Origin: CAZWCX01 sp964632945
GTDB lineage: Bacteria > Planctomycetota > MHYJ01 > WSZJ01 > CAZWCX01
Direction of reading: 5' to 3'
DNA: 64,000 bases
NCBI GenBank assembly: GCA_964632945.1
Contig: CAZWCX010000025.1
Span: forward strand, 1 to 64,000
Shown here in pieces: positions 46,361 to 57,071 of this stretch. Under the pieces are notes generated by a model, which was not told the origin of the DNA, did no database searches, and worked only from the letters and a program-made list of their open reading frames with translations. A program made the translations under genes and the position numbers. Numbering within the stretch: the first letter of the stretch is position 1; every line of letters starts with the position of its first letter.

Positions 46361-46489
46361 CTCCGGTTTCCGGCCCGCGCGACCGCGGTCCGTGGAATGG
46401 CCGGGGCCTCCGCGCGGAGCGCCCGCCGAACCGGCCGCGGCTTCCGGATCCGGATCGCGGCCGCGCCGGCGGGCGCCCCGAAACGAACC

Positions 46490-46524
46490 GGGGCCGCGCA
46501 GCGCTTGCGCGCCTGCGCGGCCCC
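46490..46524 (-). terminator. hairpin terminator after the lipoprotein pair
   Basis: A perfect 12-bp stem (GGGGCCGCGCAG / CTGCGCGGCCCC) with an 11-base loop lies 22 bp after the stop of the lipoprotein gene at 46547. There is no U tract. Confidence 0.6.
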
Positions 46525-46546
46525 GCCAATCCGAGTCTCCGGTGCG

Positions 46547-46981
46547 CTACCCGCGCTGCCGATAGAGCTTCCAGACGCCCAGGTCGTCGGGCGAGCAGGT
46601 GTACCAGCTCCCCCACATGTGCTTGTAGGTCGACCAGCCCTTGAGATAGACGGTGACCTGCTCCCGGTCGGGAACCGTCGGGAACATCGCGGTGAAGGCG
46701 ATGTTCTGTTCCTCGGTCGCCGCGATCTGGCTGATCGAGGTGTGGGTGTACTCGCGACCATCGGGTCCCCGCTCCGTGACCTTGACGGTCGCGTGCAGCC
46801 CCTGATGGCGCTGGTCGATCTCCACCCACAGGTCGAAGACCTGACCGTCCTGGTTGCGAACCAGGATTCCCTTCCACTTGCCCAGGACGTTTACGTGGAC
46901 CGACGGGGGATAGCTGCGCGCGCAACCGCACAGAACCAGGGCGGCGACCAGCATCGCTCCCGCCTTCACGACATGCTTCAT
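46547..46981 (-). CDS. small secreted lipoprotein, paralogue A
   Basis: This 144-residue protein has a type II signal peptide ending VLCGC (Cys about 20). A beta-rich domain follows with LGKWKGILVRNQDGQVFDL, HQGLHATVKVTERG, MWGSWYTCSPDDLGVWKLYR. It shares this layout (LGxWxG opening, HQG middle, LGxWxxxR ending) with the upstream neighbour at 47038. It resembles compact beta-sheet lipid- or ligand-binding folds only in outline. The ATG at 46981 follows GGAGGG. It is probably co-transcribed with the paralogue 56 bp upstream. Confidence 0.8.
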   Translation of the reverse strand: MKHVVKAGAMLVAALVLCGCARSYPPSVHVNVLGKWKGILVRNQDGQVFDLWVEIDQRHQGLHATVKVTERGPDGREYTHTSISQIAATEEQNIAFTAMFPTVPDREQVTVYLKGWSTYKHMWGSWYTCSPDDLGVWKLYRQRG

Positions 46982-47037
46982 CTCACACCCTCCGCAGCGT
47001 GCGCGGCCGCGCTTCGGCGGTCGCGAACGGCCGATTC

Positions 47038-47544
47038 CTAGCCCTTCTTCGACATCCGCCAGGTACCGAGATCCTCGTTGTGGTTGGTCTGATAGGTCCC
47101 CCAGAGGATCCCACCCGGCTCGACCACGCCCATGAACGAAAGCTTGCGCGGCTCCAGGTCGCGGGAATCCGGTACCCACGCCCAGAACTGTACGACGTGA
47201 CGATCATTCACCCAGCGGCGATCGTGGGCGCCGTCGTGGGTCGCCTCTTCCTGCCACGCCCAGGCGCCGACCTGGCGGACGGGCACGTTCGCGTAGCTCG
47301 AGGTCTTGTAGACGCGTCCGCTCGCGCGGTCGGTCACGCGGGTCAGGGTGAGGATCCCCTGGTGGGTCTGCTTGAATTCGACCTCGAGTTTGAACCGCAG
47401 ATTATCGATTTCGCGGGAAAGGTTCCCTTCCCAATGGCCCAGGATCCGGCTTTCCGGCGCCGGGGGGGCCTTGCTGCCGCAACCCGTGACGCCCACGGCG
47501 ACCAGCGCCACGCCGGCGAGCACGACGAGCCCCGAAAGCCTCAT
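47038..47544 (-). CDS. small secreted lipoprotein, paralogue B
   Basis: This 168-residue protein has the lipobox GVTGC (Cys about 22). A beta-rich domain carries ILGHWEGNLSREIDNLRF, THQGILTLTRV and ILWGTYQTNHNEDLGTWRMS. It is a clear homologue of the downstream lipoprotein, so the pair arose by tandem duplication. An insertion (WAWQEEATHDGAHDRRW) distinguishes it. GGAGGG precedes the ATG. A good promoter lies 130-160 bp upstream. The function is unknown. Confidence 0.82.
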   Translation of the reverse strand: MRLSGLVVLAGVALVAVGVTGCGSKAPPAPESRILGHWEGNLSREIDNLRFKLEVEFKQTHQGILTLTRVTDRASGRVYKTSSYANVPVRQVGAWAWQEEATHDGAHDRRWVNDRHVVQFWAWVPDSRDLEPRKLSFMGVVEPGGILWGTYQTNHNEDLGTWRMSKKG

Positions 47545-47675
47545 GCGACACCCTCCAACCTACTGACCCACTCTCGGTCCGCGTAAGGGTCTTTCGGCAA
47601 CTTCGGAACGGATCCGCAGTCGCCGCGCCGAAATTCTCCCCGTGGGAGTGTTTCCGGCGAACTGGACCGTCGGAC

Positions 47676-47703
47676 ATTCTACGAGCGGAGGGATCCTAGT
47701 CAA
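47676..47703 (-). promoter_or_regulatory. promoter for the two lipoproteins
   Basis: On the minus strand TTGACT (47698-47703) is followed after 16 bases by TAGAAT (47676-47681). This implies a leader of about 125 nt before the ATG at 47544. Confidence 0.65.
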
Positions 47704-47806
47704 GAGAATTATCCCCGGGTCCGGAAGGCGGGTCCGACCGGCGACGACGAACGTCGACCCCGGGCTCCCGCGGCCGGGATCGGGGCGCGGTGCCGGGGGC
47801 GGCAGG

Positions 47807-48772
47807 TCAAATCGCGACCTCCACCCACTGGCCGTTCCCAAGCGCTGATCGGGTACAGGCTTCCGCGAGACGGACGGCGATGAGGCCGTCCTCGGCATCG
47901 ATCCGGACGCCCCCCCGGCAAGCGGAGACGAATTCCGACACGACGACCGGCAAGGTCGGCGCCTGGGGGGGCATGGGTTCCTCGCCGGCGGATCCGCCGG
48001 TGTGCCGCACCAGCGTGTGGGCGAACCGTTCCCCCACCCAGAGGTCGCCGCCGGCGTGGACGCGGATGCGTTCGAGGCGGGGGGCCGGTTGCTCCGTGAC
48101 GCTGGCCACGGCCTCGAGGTCGGGGAACCGGCAGCGGAGGGTGAATCGGGTCTCGCGCGGGGGCGGGGGTTCGGCGACGCAGGAGACGGCGCCGGCGGTC
48201 CCGGGACGCAAGCGGGCCAGCCAATCGAGGATGTGGACGCCGAGCTCGAAGAGTCGCCCCTGGGCATCCTCGGCGCGCAACGAGCGCACGACCGCGTCGG
48301 CGCGCGAATCGAGGACGAAGACGTAGTCGATCCGCACCGGACCGGGGCGGGTCTCGAGGGCGCGGGCGAGGGTGCGGTAGAGGACCTCGCGGCGCAGGGT
48401 CTGGGCAACCATGCACGACATGCCCGTGTTGCGGGCGGTTTCGACGATCTCCCGGGCGGCGGCTTCGGACTCGGCGAGGGGTTTTTCGACGAGGACGGGC
48501 TTGCCGGCGCGGAGCGCCTCGAGGGTGACGGCGCGGTGGGTGCCGGTCGGGGTGACGACGATCACGCCGTCGACGCCGGGATCGGCGACCAGGGCGCGGG
48601 GGTCGGGGTGGAAGGGCACGCCGGCCGCGCGGGCAAAGCGCTCGCCGAGATCGGCATTTCGCCGGCAGACGGCGGCGAGGACGGCGCCGGGGATTTCGCC
48701 GCGGAGGAGGTGGCGGGCGTAGCGTTCGCCGTGGCGGCCGGGGCCGACGAGGCCGAGTCGGAAGGGGTTCAC
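47807..48772 (-). CDS. Gfo/Idh/MocA-family oxidoreductase
   Basis: This 321-aa protein has an N-terminal Rossmann fold with GLVGPGRHGERYARHL (about 6-21), VTPTGTH, and the family signature LVEKPLA (about 90-96, catalytic Lys). The C-terminal alpha/beta domain contains GVHILDWLARL. It is an NAD(P)-dependent sugar or inositol dehydrogenase-like enzyme of unknown substrate. The GTG at 48772 (VNPFRL) is chosen because the fold begins right after it; the long upstream extension of the frame is Arg/Pro-rich noise overlapping the HEAT gene. No ribosome-binding site is clear. It lies 82 bp after the HEAT-repeat gene and may be co-transcribed. Confidence 0.88.
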   Translation of the reverse strand: MNPFRLGLVGPGRHGERYARHLLRGEIPGAVLAAVCRRNADLGERFARAAGVPFHPDPRALVADPGVDGVIVVTPTGTHRAVTLEALRAGKPVLVEKPLAESEAAAREIVETARNTGMSCMVAQTLRREVLYRTLARALETRPGPVRIDYVFVLDSRADAVVRSLRAEDAQGRLFELGVHILDWLARLRPGTAGAVSCVAEPPPPRETRFTLRCRFPDLEAVASVTEQPAPRLERIRVHAGGDLWVGERFAHTLVRHTGGSAGEEPMPPQAPTLPVVVSEFVSACRGGVRIDAEDGLIAVRLAEACTRSALGNGQWVEVAI

Positions 48773-48854
48773 GGCAGGACCGGGCTCCGCGAGCGGGACG
48801 GGAGGGACGACGGGTCCGCCGGCGCCCGGTCGGGCGGGCGGAGCGGGGAAACGG

Positions 48855-49673
48855 CTAGTCGAACTCCTTGCGCGCGCGATTCGCCTTCCACCAGTCCTGC
48901 CAGTCGCGCACGAAGCGCGGCGCGTCCGCGGAATCGACCTGGGGTTTGACGTCCTTGTTCCCGGTGATCTCCGGGAGGACGCGGCAGACGTCACGCCAGG
49001 CGTTACCGGTTTCCTCGGTCGGCTCCGCGCCGGCGAGGTGCTCGAGCGCGACGAGGAGGGCGTCGATGACCGGGCGGTGTTTCAAGTGGCCGCAGGCCTT
49101 GGCCGCGGCCTGGACGACCTCGGCATTCTTCATCGGCAGGGCTTTGGCGAACCACGGGGAGGCCTCGCGGCTGCCGGTCTTCTGAAGCCCGTCGTACAGC
49201 GCACGCAACCACAGCAGGTCCTGGGTGTATTCGCGGGTGCCGCGGGCCTTCTTGAGATCGAGTTTCTCGAAGCGGGCGAGGAGGGGATCGAGGGTGGCGC
49301 CGAGGGCCTTGACCGCGGTGGCGGTCTCCTGAGTGGCGCCCAGCAGCGGGGCGGCCTCGGTGCGGACCTCGAGGGCGGGGTCGCGCAGGGCGCCGGCCAT
49401 CGCCTGGGCGGCCGCGCGGGAGCGCACATTCGCGTGCCCGCGATTCACGTCGGCCAGGCCTTGGAGGGCGGCGATCCGGCGTTCCGGGTCTTTGTCCTTG
49501 AAGGCGGCCTTGAAGCCCTCGAGCGCGGCCTTCTCCGCGTCCTTGTGCGGCGCGCAGAGCGCCTTGACGGTGCACTGGGCGCAGTCGTCCCCGGCCGCGG
49601 GCGCCGGGATGGCCAGGAGCGCGCACGCGAGGGGGATCCAGAGCGCAAGGCGCAGGGGGTGCGGACGATTCAT
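48855..49673 (-). CDS. secreted HEAT-repeat-like protein
   Basis: This 272-residue protein has a signal peptide (about 1-28, ending PAPAAGD). A short Cys cluster (CAQCTVKALC) and helical repeats of HEAT type follow, for example PERRIAALQGLADV and PALEVRTEAAPLLGA. The tail is Trp-rich (FVRDWQDWWKANRA). Such proteins act as binding scaffolds. It starts 23 bp after the stop of the FHA-kinase-phosphatase gene, so it is probably in that operon. Confidence 0.78.
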   Translation of the reverse strand: MNRPHPLRLALWIPLACALLAIPAPAAGDDCAQCTVKALCAPHKDAEKAALEGFKAAFKDKDPERRIAALQGLADVNRGHANVRSRAAAQAMAGALRDPALEVRTEAAPLLGATQETATAVKALGATLDPLLARFEKLDLKKARGTREYTQDLLWLRALYDGLQKTGSREASPWFAKALPMKNAEVVQAAAKACGHLKHRPVIDALLVALEHLAGAEPTEETGNAWRDVCRVLPEITGNKDVKPQVDSADAPRFVRDWQDWWKANRARKEFD

Positions 49674-49696
49674 GCGGGACCCTCGGACGGGGGGGG

Positions 49697-51988
<2,292 letters not shown>

Positions 51989-52038
51989 GGAGGGGCTGGA
52001 CTCACAGGGGTGGGAGGGGCTTCGGCACCGCGGGGTGT

Positions 52039-52067
52039 AGTATAGCGCCATGCCGGGATGGCTGCAA
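52039..52067 (-). promoter_or_regulatory. promoter for the FHA-kinase-phosphatase gene
   Basis: On the minus strand TTGCAG (52062-52067) is followed after 17 bases by TATACT (52039-52044). Transcription should start near 52032, leaving a leader of about 44 nt. Confidence 0.7.
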
Positions 52068-52121
52068 GCGTCGGGAATCCGACCCGGCCGGAAAACCCCT
52101 TCCCACCCATCCCGCCTCGGC

Positions 52122-52127
52122 TATAAT
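52122..52127 (+). promoter_or_regulatory. consensus -10 box before the DUF151 gene
   Basis: A perfect TATAAT lies 52 bp upstream of the ATG at 52179. The -35 position (CTTCCC) is poor, so activation or an upstream element may be needed. Confidence 0.5.
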
Positions 52128-52178
52128 ACCCCACGGCGCCGGCGAACCGCCGGGCAGGGGAGGAGGAGCTCCGGAACC

Positions 52179-52574
52179 ATGGTGGAGATGCAGCTGATCC
52201 GCATCGTCATCCACGAGACGGGCGACGAGCAGGTGATCGTGCTGAGGGAAAAGAATGGGGAGCGCAGCTTCCCCATCGTGATCGGCATTTTCGAGGCCGC
52301 CGCGATCGACCGCAAGATCAAGAAGATCCGCACCCCCCGGCCCATGACCCACGACCTGCTCGAGAACGTCATCCGCGGCATGGGTGCGACCCTGGAACGG
52401 ATCGTGGTCACCGAGCTGCGCGAGAGCACCTTTTTCGCCAAGCTGGTGCTCAAGGCCAACGGCAAGGTCGCCGAGATCGACTCCCGGCCGAGCGACGCGA
52501 TCGCCCTGGCGACCCAGTGGGGCGCGCCGATCTTCGTGGCGGAGGAAGTGCTGGAGGCGGTGGGAGCGGAGTAG
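52179..52574 (+). CDS. bifunctional nuclease family protein (DUF151)
   Basis: This 131-aa protein has the DUF151/BFN pattern: MVEMQLIRIVIHETGDEQVI at the start, then GERSFPIVIGIFEAAAI, RPMTHDLLENVI, and RPSDAIALA near the end. The plant BFN1 homologue is reported to have DNase and RNase activity; the bacterial role is not settled. The ATG at 52179 follows GGGAGGAGGAG. It lies just upstream of tRNA-Ser(UGA), possibly in one transcript. Confidence 0.92.
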   Translation: MVEMQLIRIVIHETGDEQVIVLREKNGERSFPIVIGIFEAAAIDRKIKKIRTPRPMTHDLLENVIRGMGATLERIVVTELRESTFFAKLVLKANGKVAEIDSRPSDAIALATQWGAPIFVAEEVLEAVGAE

Positions 52575-52612
52575 GCTTCGCGCCCGGGGCGGCCCCGCGC
52601 CGAGGCGTTCCC

Positions 52613-52699
52613 GGAGGGTTGGCAGAGCGGTCTATTGCGGCGGTCTTGAAAACCGCAGTGGTCGAAAGGCCACCGGGGGTTCGAATCCCTCACCCTCCG
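52613..52699 (+). tRNA. tRNA-Ser(UGA)
   Basis: The cloverleaf has acceptor GGAGGGT pairing with ACCCTCC, discriminator G, anticodon stem GCGGT/ACCGC and loop CTTGAAA with anticodon TGA (52647-52649). A long variable arm (GTGG..CCAC) follows and the T-loop is GGTTCGAATCC. The class II variable arm confirms Ser. CCA is not encoded. Confidence 0.96.
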
Positions 52700-52849
52700 T
52701 TGACGCCGGGCAACCGGCGCACCGGAGCCGCCGGTCAGGCCCCTCCGGGAGCGACCGGATCCGGAACGTTTCCCCGGCCCGGCGCGCCCCGGGCCTCCGA
52801 TGTCCCCCCGGTTCCGGCGCGGAATCGGGAACCCGATCGACGAGGCGAC

Positions 52850-54700
52850 ATGACCCCCGGCCTTCCTCCTGCCCGGCGGTGCCTCCGCGCGGGCGTGGCC
52901 CGCCGACTCCCGCTCGCCCTGATCTGCCTGCTCCTCGTCGGGGCGTCCGCACTCGCGCAGGAGATCGGTCCCCTGGCCTGGGACCTGCCGGCCGACGCCA
53001 TGCTCGAGTACCGCCGCCGCGCCGTCGTCGGCGGCAAGCCGGCGAGCGGCGACGACCGCCGCTTCACGGTGTTCGGATCCGAACTCTCCCCCCGGCACGC
53101 GCCGGCCCTCGTCGCCGGCGTCTTCCGCGAACTCCCCTTTCCTTTCCTCTTTCAGTTGCCCGCGGGAAAGATCAAGGAAGGGCAGCGCTGGGACGTCAAG
53201 ACCCCCTGCTTCGAGCGCGGCCTCGACTCGGTTCCGGCCGGGATTCCCGGCCTCGGCGGCACGGCCCTCGAGCCCGTGCTCGTGCACGGGCAGGTCCGCT
53301 TCAAGGGCATGGAGAAGGGGAGCCATCCGCCTCTGGCCCTTCTCGAGGGCGCCTTCCAGATCAGCGCCCTCAAGAAAGGCGCCCCCGGCAAGCCCCTGGG
53401 CAAGATGCGCACCTGGCAGTGGATCGATCCCGCCGGCCCGCGCCTGGTCCGCGCGCGCTACGACTGGGAAGTGAAAGGGCAGGAGCAGCAGGGGCACAAG
53501 GCGCCCTCCTCGGCCTCCCTCCAGGCCCACGAGGAGATCGAACTGATCGACGACAAACGAATGCTGTCGAAAGAGGCGCTGGCCGGCGGCATCCACACCG
53601 CCATCGACCGCGGCGTGGCCTGGATGCGCGCGCAGCAGAAACGGGACGGGTCGTTCCGCGACGAGGAAGGGTTCGCGGGCAGCTACACCGTGGGCAGCAC
53701 GTCGATCGTGCTCATGGCGCTGCTCCATTCGGGAGTGAAACCGGACGACCCCGCGGTGGTGAAGGCGTTCGAGTACGCCCGCGGCGGCGCGTACAAGGTG
53801 CGCGTCTACGACGCCTCGCTCCTGATCCAGGCCGTCGAGGCCAAGTACCTGCCCTTCGAGAAATTCGACGAAATCCGGACCTACGACGAGGAGGCCACGC
53901 GCAAGTGGCTCCAGGAACGTCTGACGCCGGAGGACAAGGCGCTGGTCGAGGACGCGGCGCGCTGGATCGTCTCCAAGATGGGCCGCGCGGGGACCTGGGG
54001 GTACCCCGAATACAATGATCTCGGGCTCGACACGTCCAACACGCAATACGCGCTGCTCGGACTCAAGTCCGCGGCCCGCTGCGGGGTGAAGATCGAGCCG
54101 GAGGTGTGGAAGAAGGTGATCCGGCACTTCGTGGACAACCAGATCACGCCCGGCGATCCGCAAATCGAATTGAACGTCGAGACCGAGGCGGAGTCCGCCG
54201 CCGCCGCCGAGGGGGAAACGGTCGCGAAGGGGGGCTTGGTCTCGCCGCGCCCCTGGGGCTACGGCGTGATCGCGCTCAAGCCGATGGAAAAGGGGTACGC
54301 GGCGATGACCTGCGCCGGGCTGACCTGCCTGATCGTCTGCGAGTCGGAACTGTTCGTGCAGGGGAAACTCGACACCGGGACCCGGGAGTCGCTCGCCCGC
54401 GCCAAGCGGGAGGGGCTGGCGTACCTGCAGGCCAATTTCAGCCCCCGCGCCAGCGGCCCGCCGAGCGGGTTCTGGTCCACCTTCTTCCATTACTACCTGT
54501 ACAGCGTGGAGCGCGTCGGCGTCCTCTACGGGATCCGACGCATCGGCGGCCACGACTGGTACCTGGAGGGGGCGAAGGTGCTGCTGGACCAGCAGGAGGA
54601 GGACGGCCGCTGGGAGGGACCGGCGCGGCACCGCGTGAGCGACACGGCGTTCGCGCTGCTCTTCCTCAAGAAAGCGACCCTGACCGTCCAGACCCGCTGA
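52850..54700 (+). CDS. secreted squalene-cyclase-like alpha-toroid protein, second copy
   Basis: This 616-residue protein is a paralogue of the one at 3858-5690 over its whole length. It has a signal peptide (about 14-39, ending ALAQE), a beta-rich N-terminal part, and alpha/alpha-toroid repeats with WMRAQQKRDGSF and VLLDQQEEDGRWEG (QW-like). Shared landmarks are EAKYLPFEKF, GTWGYPEYND, CGVKIEPEVWKKV and HYYLYSVERVGVLYGIRRI. It has no DxDD, so cyclase activity is doubtful. GAGG lies near the ATG at 52850. It follows tRNA-Ser(UGA) and ends convergently, 19 bp from the next gene. Confidence 0.85.
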   Translation: MTPGLPPARRCLRAGVARRLPLALICLLLVGASALAQEIGPLAWDLPADAMLEYRRRAVVGGKPASGDDRRFTVFGSELSPRHAPALVAGVFRELPFPFLFQLPAGKIKEGQRWDVKTPCFERGLDSVPAGIPGLGGTALEPVLVHGQVRFKGMEKGSHPPLALLEGAFQISALKKGAPGKPLGKMRTWQWIDPAGPRLVRARYDWEVKGQEQQGHKAPSSASLQAHEEIELIDDKRMLSKEALAGGIHTAIDRGVAWMRAQQKRDGSFRDEEGFAGSYTVGSTSIVLMALLHSGVKPDDPAVVKAFEYARGGAYKVRVYDASLLIQAVEAKYLPFEKFDEIRTYDEEATRKWLQERLTPEDKALVEDAARWIVSKMGRAGTWGYPEYNDLGLDTSNTQYALLGLKSAARCGVKIEPEVWKKVIRHFVDNQITPGDPQIELNVETEAESAAAAEGETVAKGGLVSPRPWGYGVIALKPMEKGYAAMTCAGLTCLIVCESELFVQGKLDTGTRESLARAKREGLAYLQANFSPRASGPPSGFWSTFFHYYLYSVERVGVLYGIRRIGGHDWYLEGAKVLLDQQEEDGRWEGPARHRVSDTAFALLFLKKATLTVQTR

Positions 54701-54719
54701 TCGCGCCCGTGCCCCGCCT

Positions 54720-56132
54720 CTACCGCGGCGCTTCCGCGCGGTCGCGGATGTGCCGCAGCACGCGGCCGTGGATGCGGTGGATCACCGCGCCGGACCAGGC
54801 CTCCCAGTAGACCGAGGGCCACAGGTGGTGCTGGTACCACGTGGTCCCTTCCAGCCGTGTCCGCCCGCCGGGCAGGGGCACCAGTTCGAACCGGCCGCGG
54901 CGCGAGAGGAAGTACCCTTCGAGGTGCGGCGGACGCACGCGCGCGTAGGGGGTCCACTCTTCCATCGGCGGGGGGTTGCGGAGGACGAGGAACTCCAGGC
55001 GGTGCGGCTCGTCCCAGACGACGATCGGTTCCACGAACGCCCCGGTGGAGAAGACGCAGTGGCGTTCGGCGCCGACGCCGTGGCCGTGCATCTCCGCGCG
55101 GATGGGGTAGGCCACCCCGGCGCGGAAGAGCCATTCCTCCGGCGGCGCGATTTCCGAGAAGGCGATCACATGCCGCCACACGACTTCGGGCGGCGCGTCG
55201 ATCTCCACCACGGTCACCGCCTCCAGCAGCGGGGGTTCGCGGTCGGACGCGGCTTCCGCGCCCATGAGCAGGGGGCAGACCAGGAGGAGCGCGGGGACGA
55301 CCCAGCCGGTGCCCTCGCGTCGCTCGGGCCGGCGCTGCATGACGTAGCCGATCGCCCCGCCCGCCATGGCCAGGGGGGTCGCCAGCGGCAAGGCCAGGAT
55401 CACGCAGATCGCCCCTTCGATCGCCGCCCCGACGAGGCCCAAGGCGAGGACGAGGGTGGAGACCGTCGCCACGCCGAGGCAGGGGAGAAGCGTGCGGGGC
55501 GCCGCGTAGCCGTACAGGAGGACGGAGATCAGTCCGAGACAGAACGGCGCCGCGATGAACAGGCCCCATCCGTAGGTGGCGAATGTGTGTACGCCGAGAA
55601 ACACGGTTCCCAGCGTGAGGGGAAGCGGGAGGAGGACGGCCATGACGGCCGCCTTGCCCGGGGCGATCGGCAGGACATGGTCCAGGAACGGCAGCAGCCA
55701 CGGGCGCGGGCCCGGGTCCGCGGTCGGGGAGGCCTCCGCCGCGACCGGACGCGCGGGCGGCCAGACGCAGAGGACGGCGATCAGCACGATGTTCACGAAC
55801 GGGAGGAAGAAGAGCATCACCAGCCACACGGGCAGGCCCGCGGAGCGCAGGCGCCGCACGGTCAGGGCGACGCCGATCCAGATGAACGGCAGCGCCAGGG
55901 CGAGCATGCACGAGTAGAAGAGCGCGTCTTCGCCGGGCGTGTACCGGCGCGGGTCGCGACCGACGAGCGGCAGCAGGTAGGTGAGCAGCCCCCAGGGGCG
56001 GGAGAAGACGCCGCCGGCGACCAGCAGGTCGAGCCCGTGCTTCACCGCGAAGGCGACGACCCCGGTGACGAGGTACGGCCGGCGGTCGACTTCGCCGTCG
56101 AGTCGCCAGAGGAACGAGGGCTGAAACGTCAT
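54720..56132 (-). CDS. membrane protein with DUF805-like and SRPBCC domains
   Basis: This 470-aa protein has an N-terminal membrane part (about 1-290) with about eight hydrophobic helices. It opens PSFLWRLDGEVDRRPYLVTG like DUF805 proteins, with VRRLRSAGLPVWLVMLFFLP in the first half. The C-terminal soluble domain (about 320-465) looks like a SRPBCC/polyketide-cyclase fold: VTVVEIDAPPEVVWRHVIAF, GVGAERHCVFSTGAFVEPI, LEGTTWYQHHLWPSVYWE. SRPBCC cavities bind hydrophobic ligands, so a lipid-related role is possible. The start at 56132 has no clear ribosome-binding site. It lies 86 bp after a small membrane gene. Confidence 0.75.
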   Translation of the reverse strand: MTFQPSFLWRLDGEVDRRPYLVTGVVAFAVKHGLDLLVAGGVFSRPWGLLTYLLPLVGRDPRRYTPGEDALFYSCMLALALPFIWIGVALTVRRLRSAGLPVWLVMLFFLPFVNIVLIAVLCVWPPARPVAAEASPTADPGPRPWLLPFLDHVLPIAPGKAAVMAVLLPLPLTLGTVFLGVHTFATYGWGLFIAAPFCLGLISVLLYGYAAPRTLLPCLGVATVSTLVLALGLVGAAIEGAICVILALPLATPLAMAGGAIGYVMQRRPERREGTGWVVPALLLVCPLLMGAEAASDREPPLLEAVTVVEIDAPPEVVWRHVIAFSEIAPPEEWLFRAGVAYPIRAEMHGHGVGAERHCVFSTGAFVEPIVVWDEPHRLEFLVLRNPPPMEEWTPYARVRPPHLEGYFLSRRGRFELVPLPGGRTRLEGTTWYQHHLWPSVYWEAWSGAVIHRIHGRVLRHIRDRAEAPR

Positions 56133-56218
56133 GGCGGAGGCGCCTCTCAAACCGGCGGTCACCGGGGTCCCGCGCGGGCCGGGTCGTCCCCTCGACCGAC
56201 CGGATGGACTCTGCGATT

Positions 56219-56398
56219 TCAGGAGGTCTTGCCGCGCGCCGCCTGGCCGAGCGACAGGTCGAGCAGGAGGACGGCCACGCCCGCCCGCCAGAGGACGATG
56301 TCCTGCGTGCCGCGGATGCCGTACCCGTAGAGGTCGAGCAGCGCGAGCAGGAACAGGATGGCCCCGGTCGTGAACGCGAGGACGTGGACGTAGCGCAT
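56219..56398 (-). CDS. 59-residue membrane protein with two helices
   Basis: A short gene starting MRYVHVLAFTTGAILFLLAL, with a helix at about 5-25, a polar GIRGTQD turn, and a second helix at about 33-50 (IVLWRAGVAVLLLDLSLG), ending AARGKTS. GGGAGGAGAGTC precedes the ATG, one of the strongest ribosome-binding sites in the window. It lies between the CopD-like gene and the DUF805-SRPBCC gene, all in the same direction. The family is not recognised. Confidence 0.72.
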   Translation of the reverse strand: MRYVHVLAFTTGAILFLLALLDLYGYGIRGTQDIVLWRAGVAVLLLDLSLGQAARGKTS

Positions 56399-56414
56399 GA
56401 GACTCTCCTCCCTT

Positions 56415-56440
56415 GCACCGGGTCCGATCCGGCCCGGTGC
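56415..56440 (-). terminator. possible hairpin after the CopD-like gene
   Basis: An 8-bp perfect stem (GCACCGGG / CCCGGTGC) with a 10-base loop lies 58 bp past the CopD-like stop and just upstream of the 59-aa gene. It could attenuate or terminate transcription; there is no U tract. Confidence 0.4.
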
Positions 56441-56497
56441 GAATTCGTTCGCGGCGTCGGGGCCGCCGGTCGCGGTCCCCCCGTCCGGATCCGTTGG

Positions 56498-57001
56498 TCA
56501 GAAGCCGCGGACCAGCAGCACGCCGAGGATGATCGCCCCCAGGGCGAGGAGGACGTTGGCGCGTCCGATCCAGCTGGCGGCCCGGCGCAATCGTTTCGTC
56601 TCGGCGGCCTCGGGCGATTCGCGCCAGCGCTCGGTCGCGCGCGGACCGACGGAGAAGTCGTGCCAGGCGCTGATCGAGAAGATCACCGCCACGATCCCCA
56701 GTTTCACCGCGAGCGTGGTTCCGAACGCGGTGCCCCAGAATTCGGCGCGGACGAGGTCGCCCAGGCCGATGCCGCGCGCCCACAGGTTGACCGCGCCGCT
56801 GACCGTCAGCGCGCCGAAGCAGATCCAGGCCACCGGCCGGAACCGGAGCCCGAGGCGCTGCACGAGGTCGGCCGCGCCGGCTCCGCCGGCGCCGCTGCGC
56901 AGCAGGGGCACGATGGCGAGGGCGAAGAACAGCAGGCCGCCGGCCCACAGGACGACCGCCAGCAGGTGGACGACCACGGAGATCAGATGGATCGTGTGCA
57001 T
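56498..57001 (-). CDS. CopD-like four-helix membrane protein
   Basis: This 167-aa protein has hydrophobic helices at about 3-33, 54-75, 92-112 and 147-165. It starts MHTIHLISVVVHLLAVVLW and contains GLRFRPVAWICFGALTVSG and LGIVAVIFSISAWHDF. The pattern of His near the start of helix 1 and a second His in helix 3 fits the CopD/copper-resistance D or related heme-membrane families. There is no copC beside it. It lies 70 bp downstream of the membrane-anchored alpha-toroid gene. Confidence 0.7.
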   Translation of the reverse strand: MHTIHLISVVVHLLAVVLWAGGLLFFALAIVPLLRSGAGGAGAADLVQRLGLRFRPVAWICFGALTVSGAVNLWARGIGLGDLVRAEFWGTAFGTTLAVKLGIVAVIFSISAWHDFSVGPRATERWRESPEAAETKRLRRAASWIGRANVLLALGAIILGVLLVRGF

Positions 57002-57071
57002 GGCACCGTCGTGTCGCCGCGCTCCGCGGCGGCCTCCGCGCCCGCCGGTCCGCGCCGCGGGCGACCTCCTC

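Noticed and set aside
48773..48994. Upstream extension of the Gfo/Idh/MocA protein
   Set aside because: The extension is Ser/Arg/Pro-rich and overlaps the HEAT-repeat gene. The Rossmann motif begins just after the GTG at 48772.
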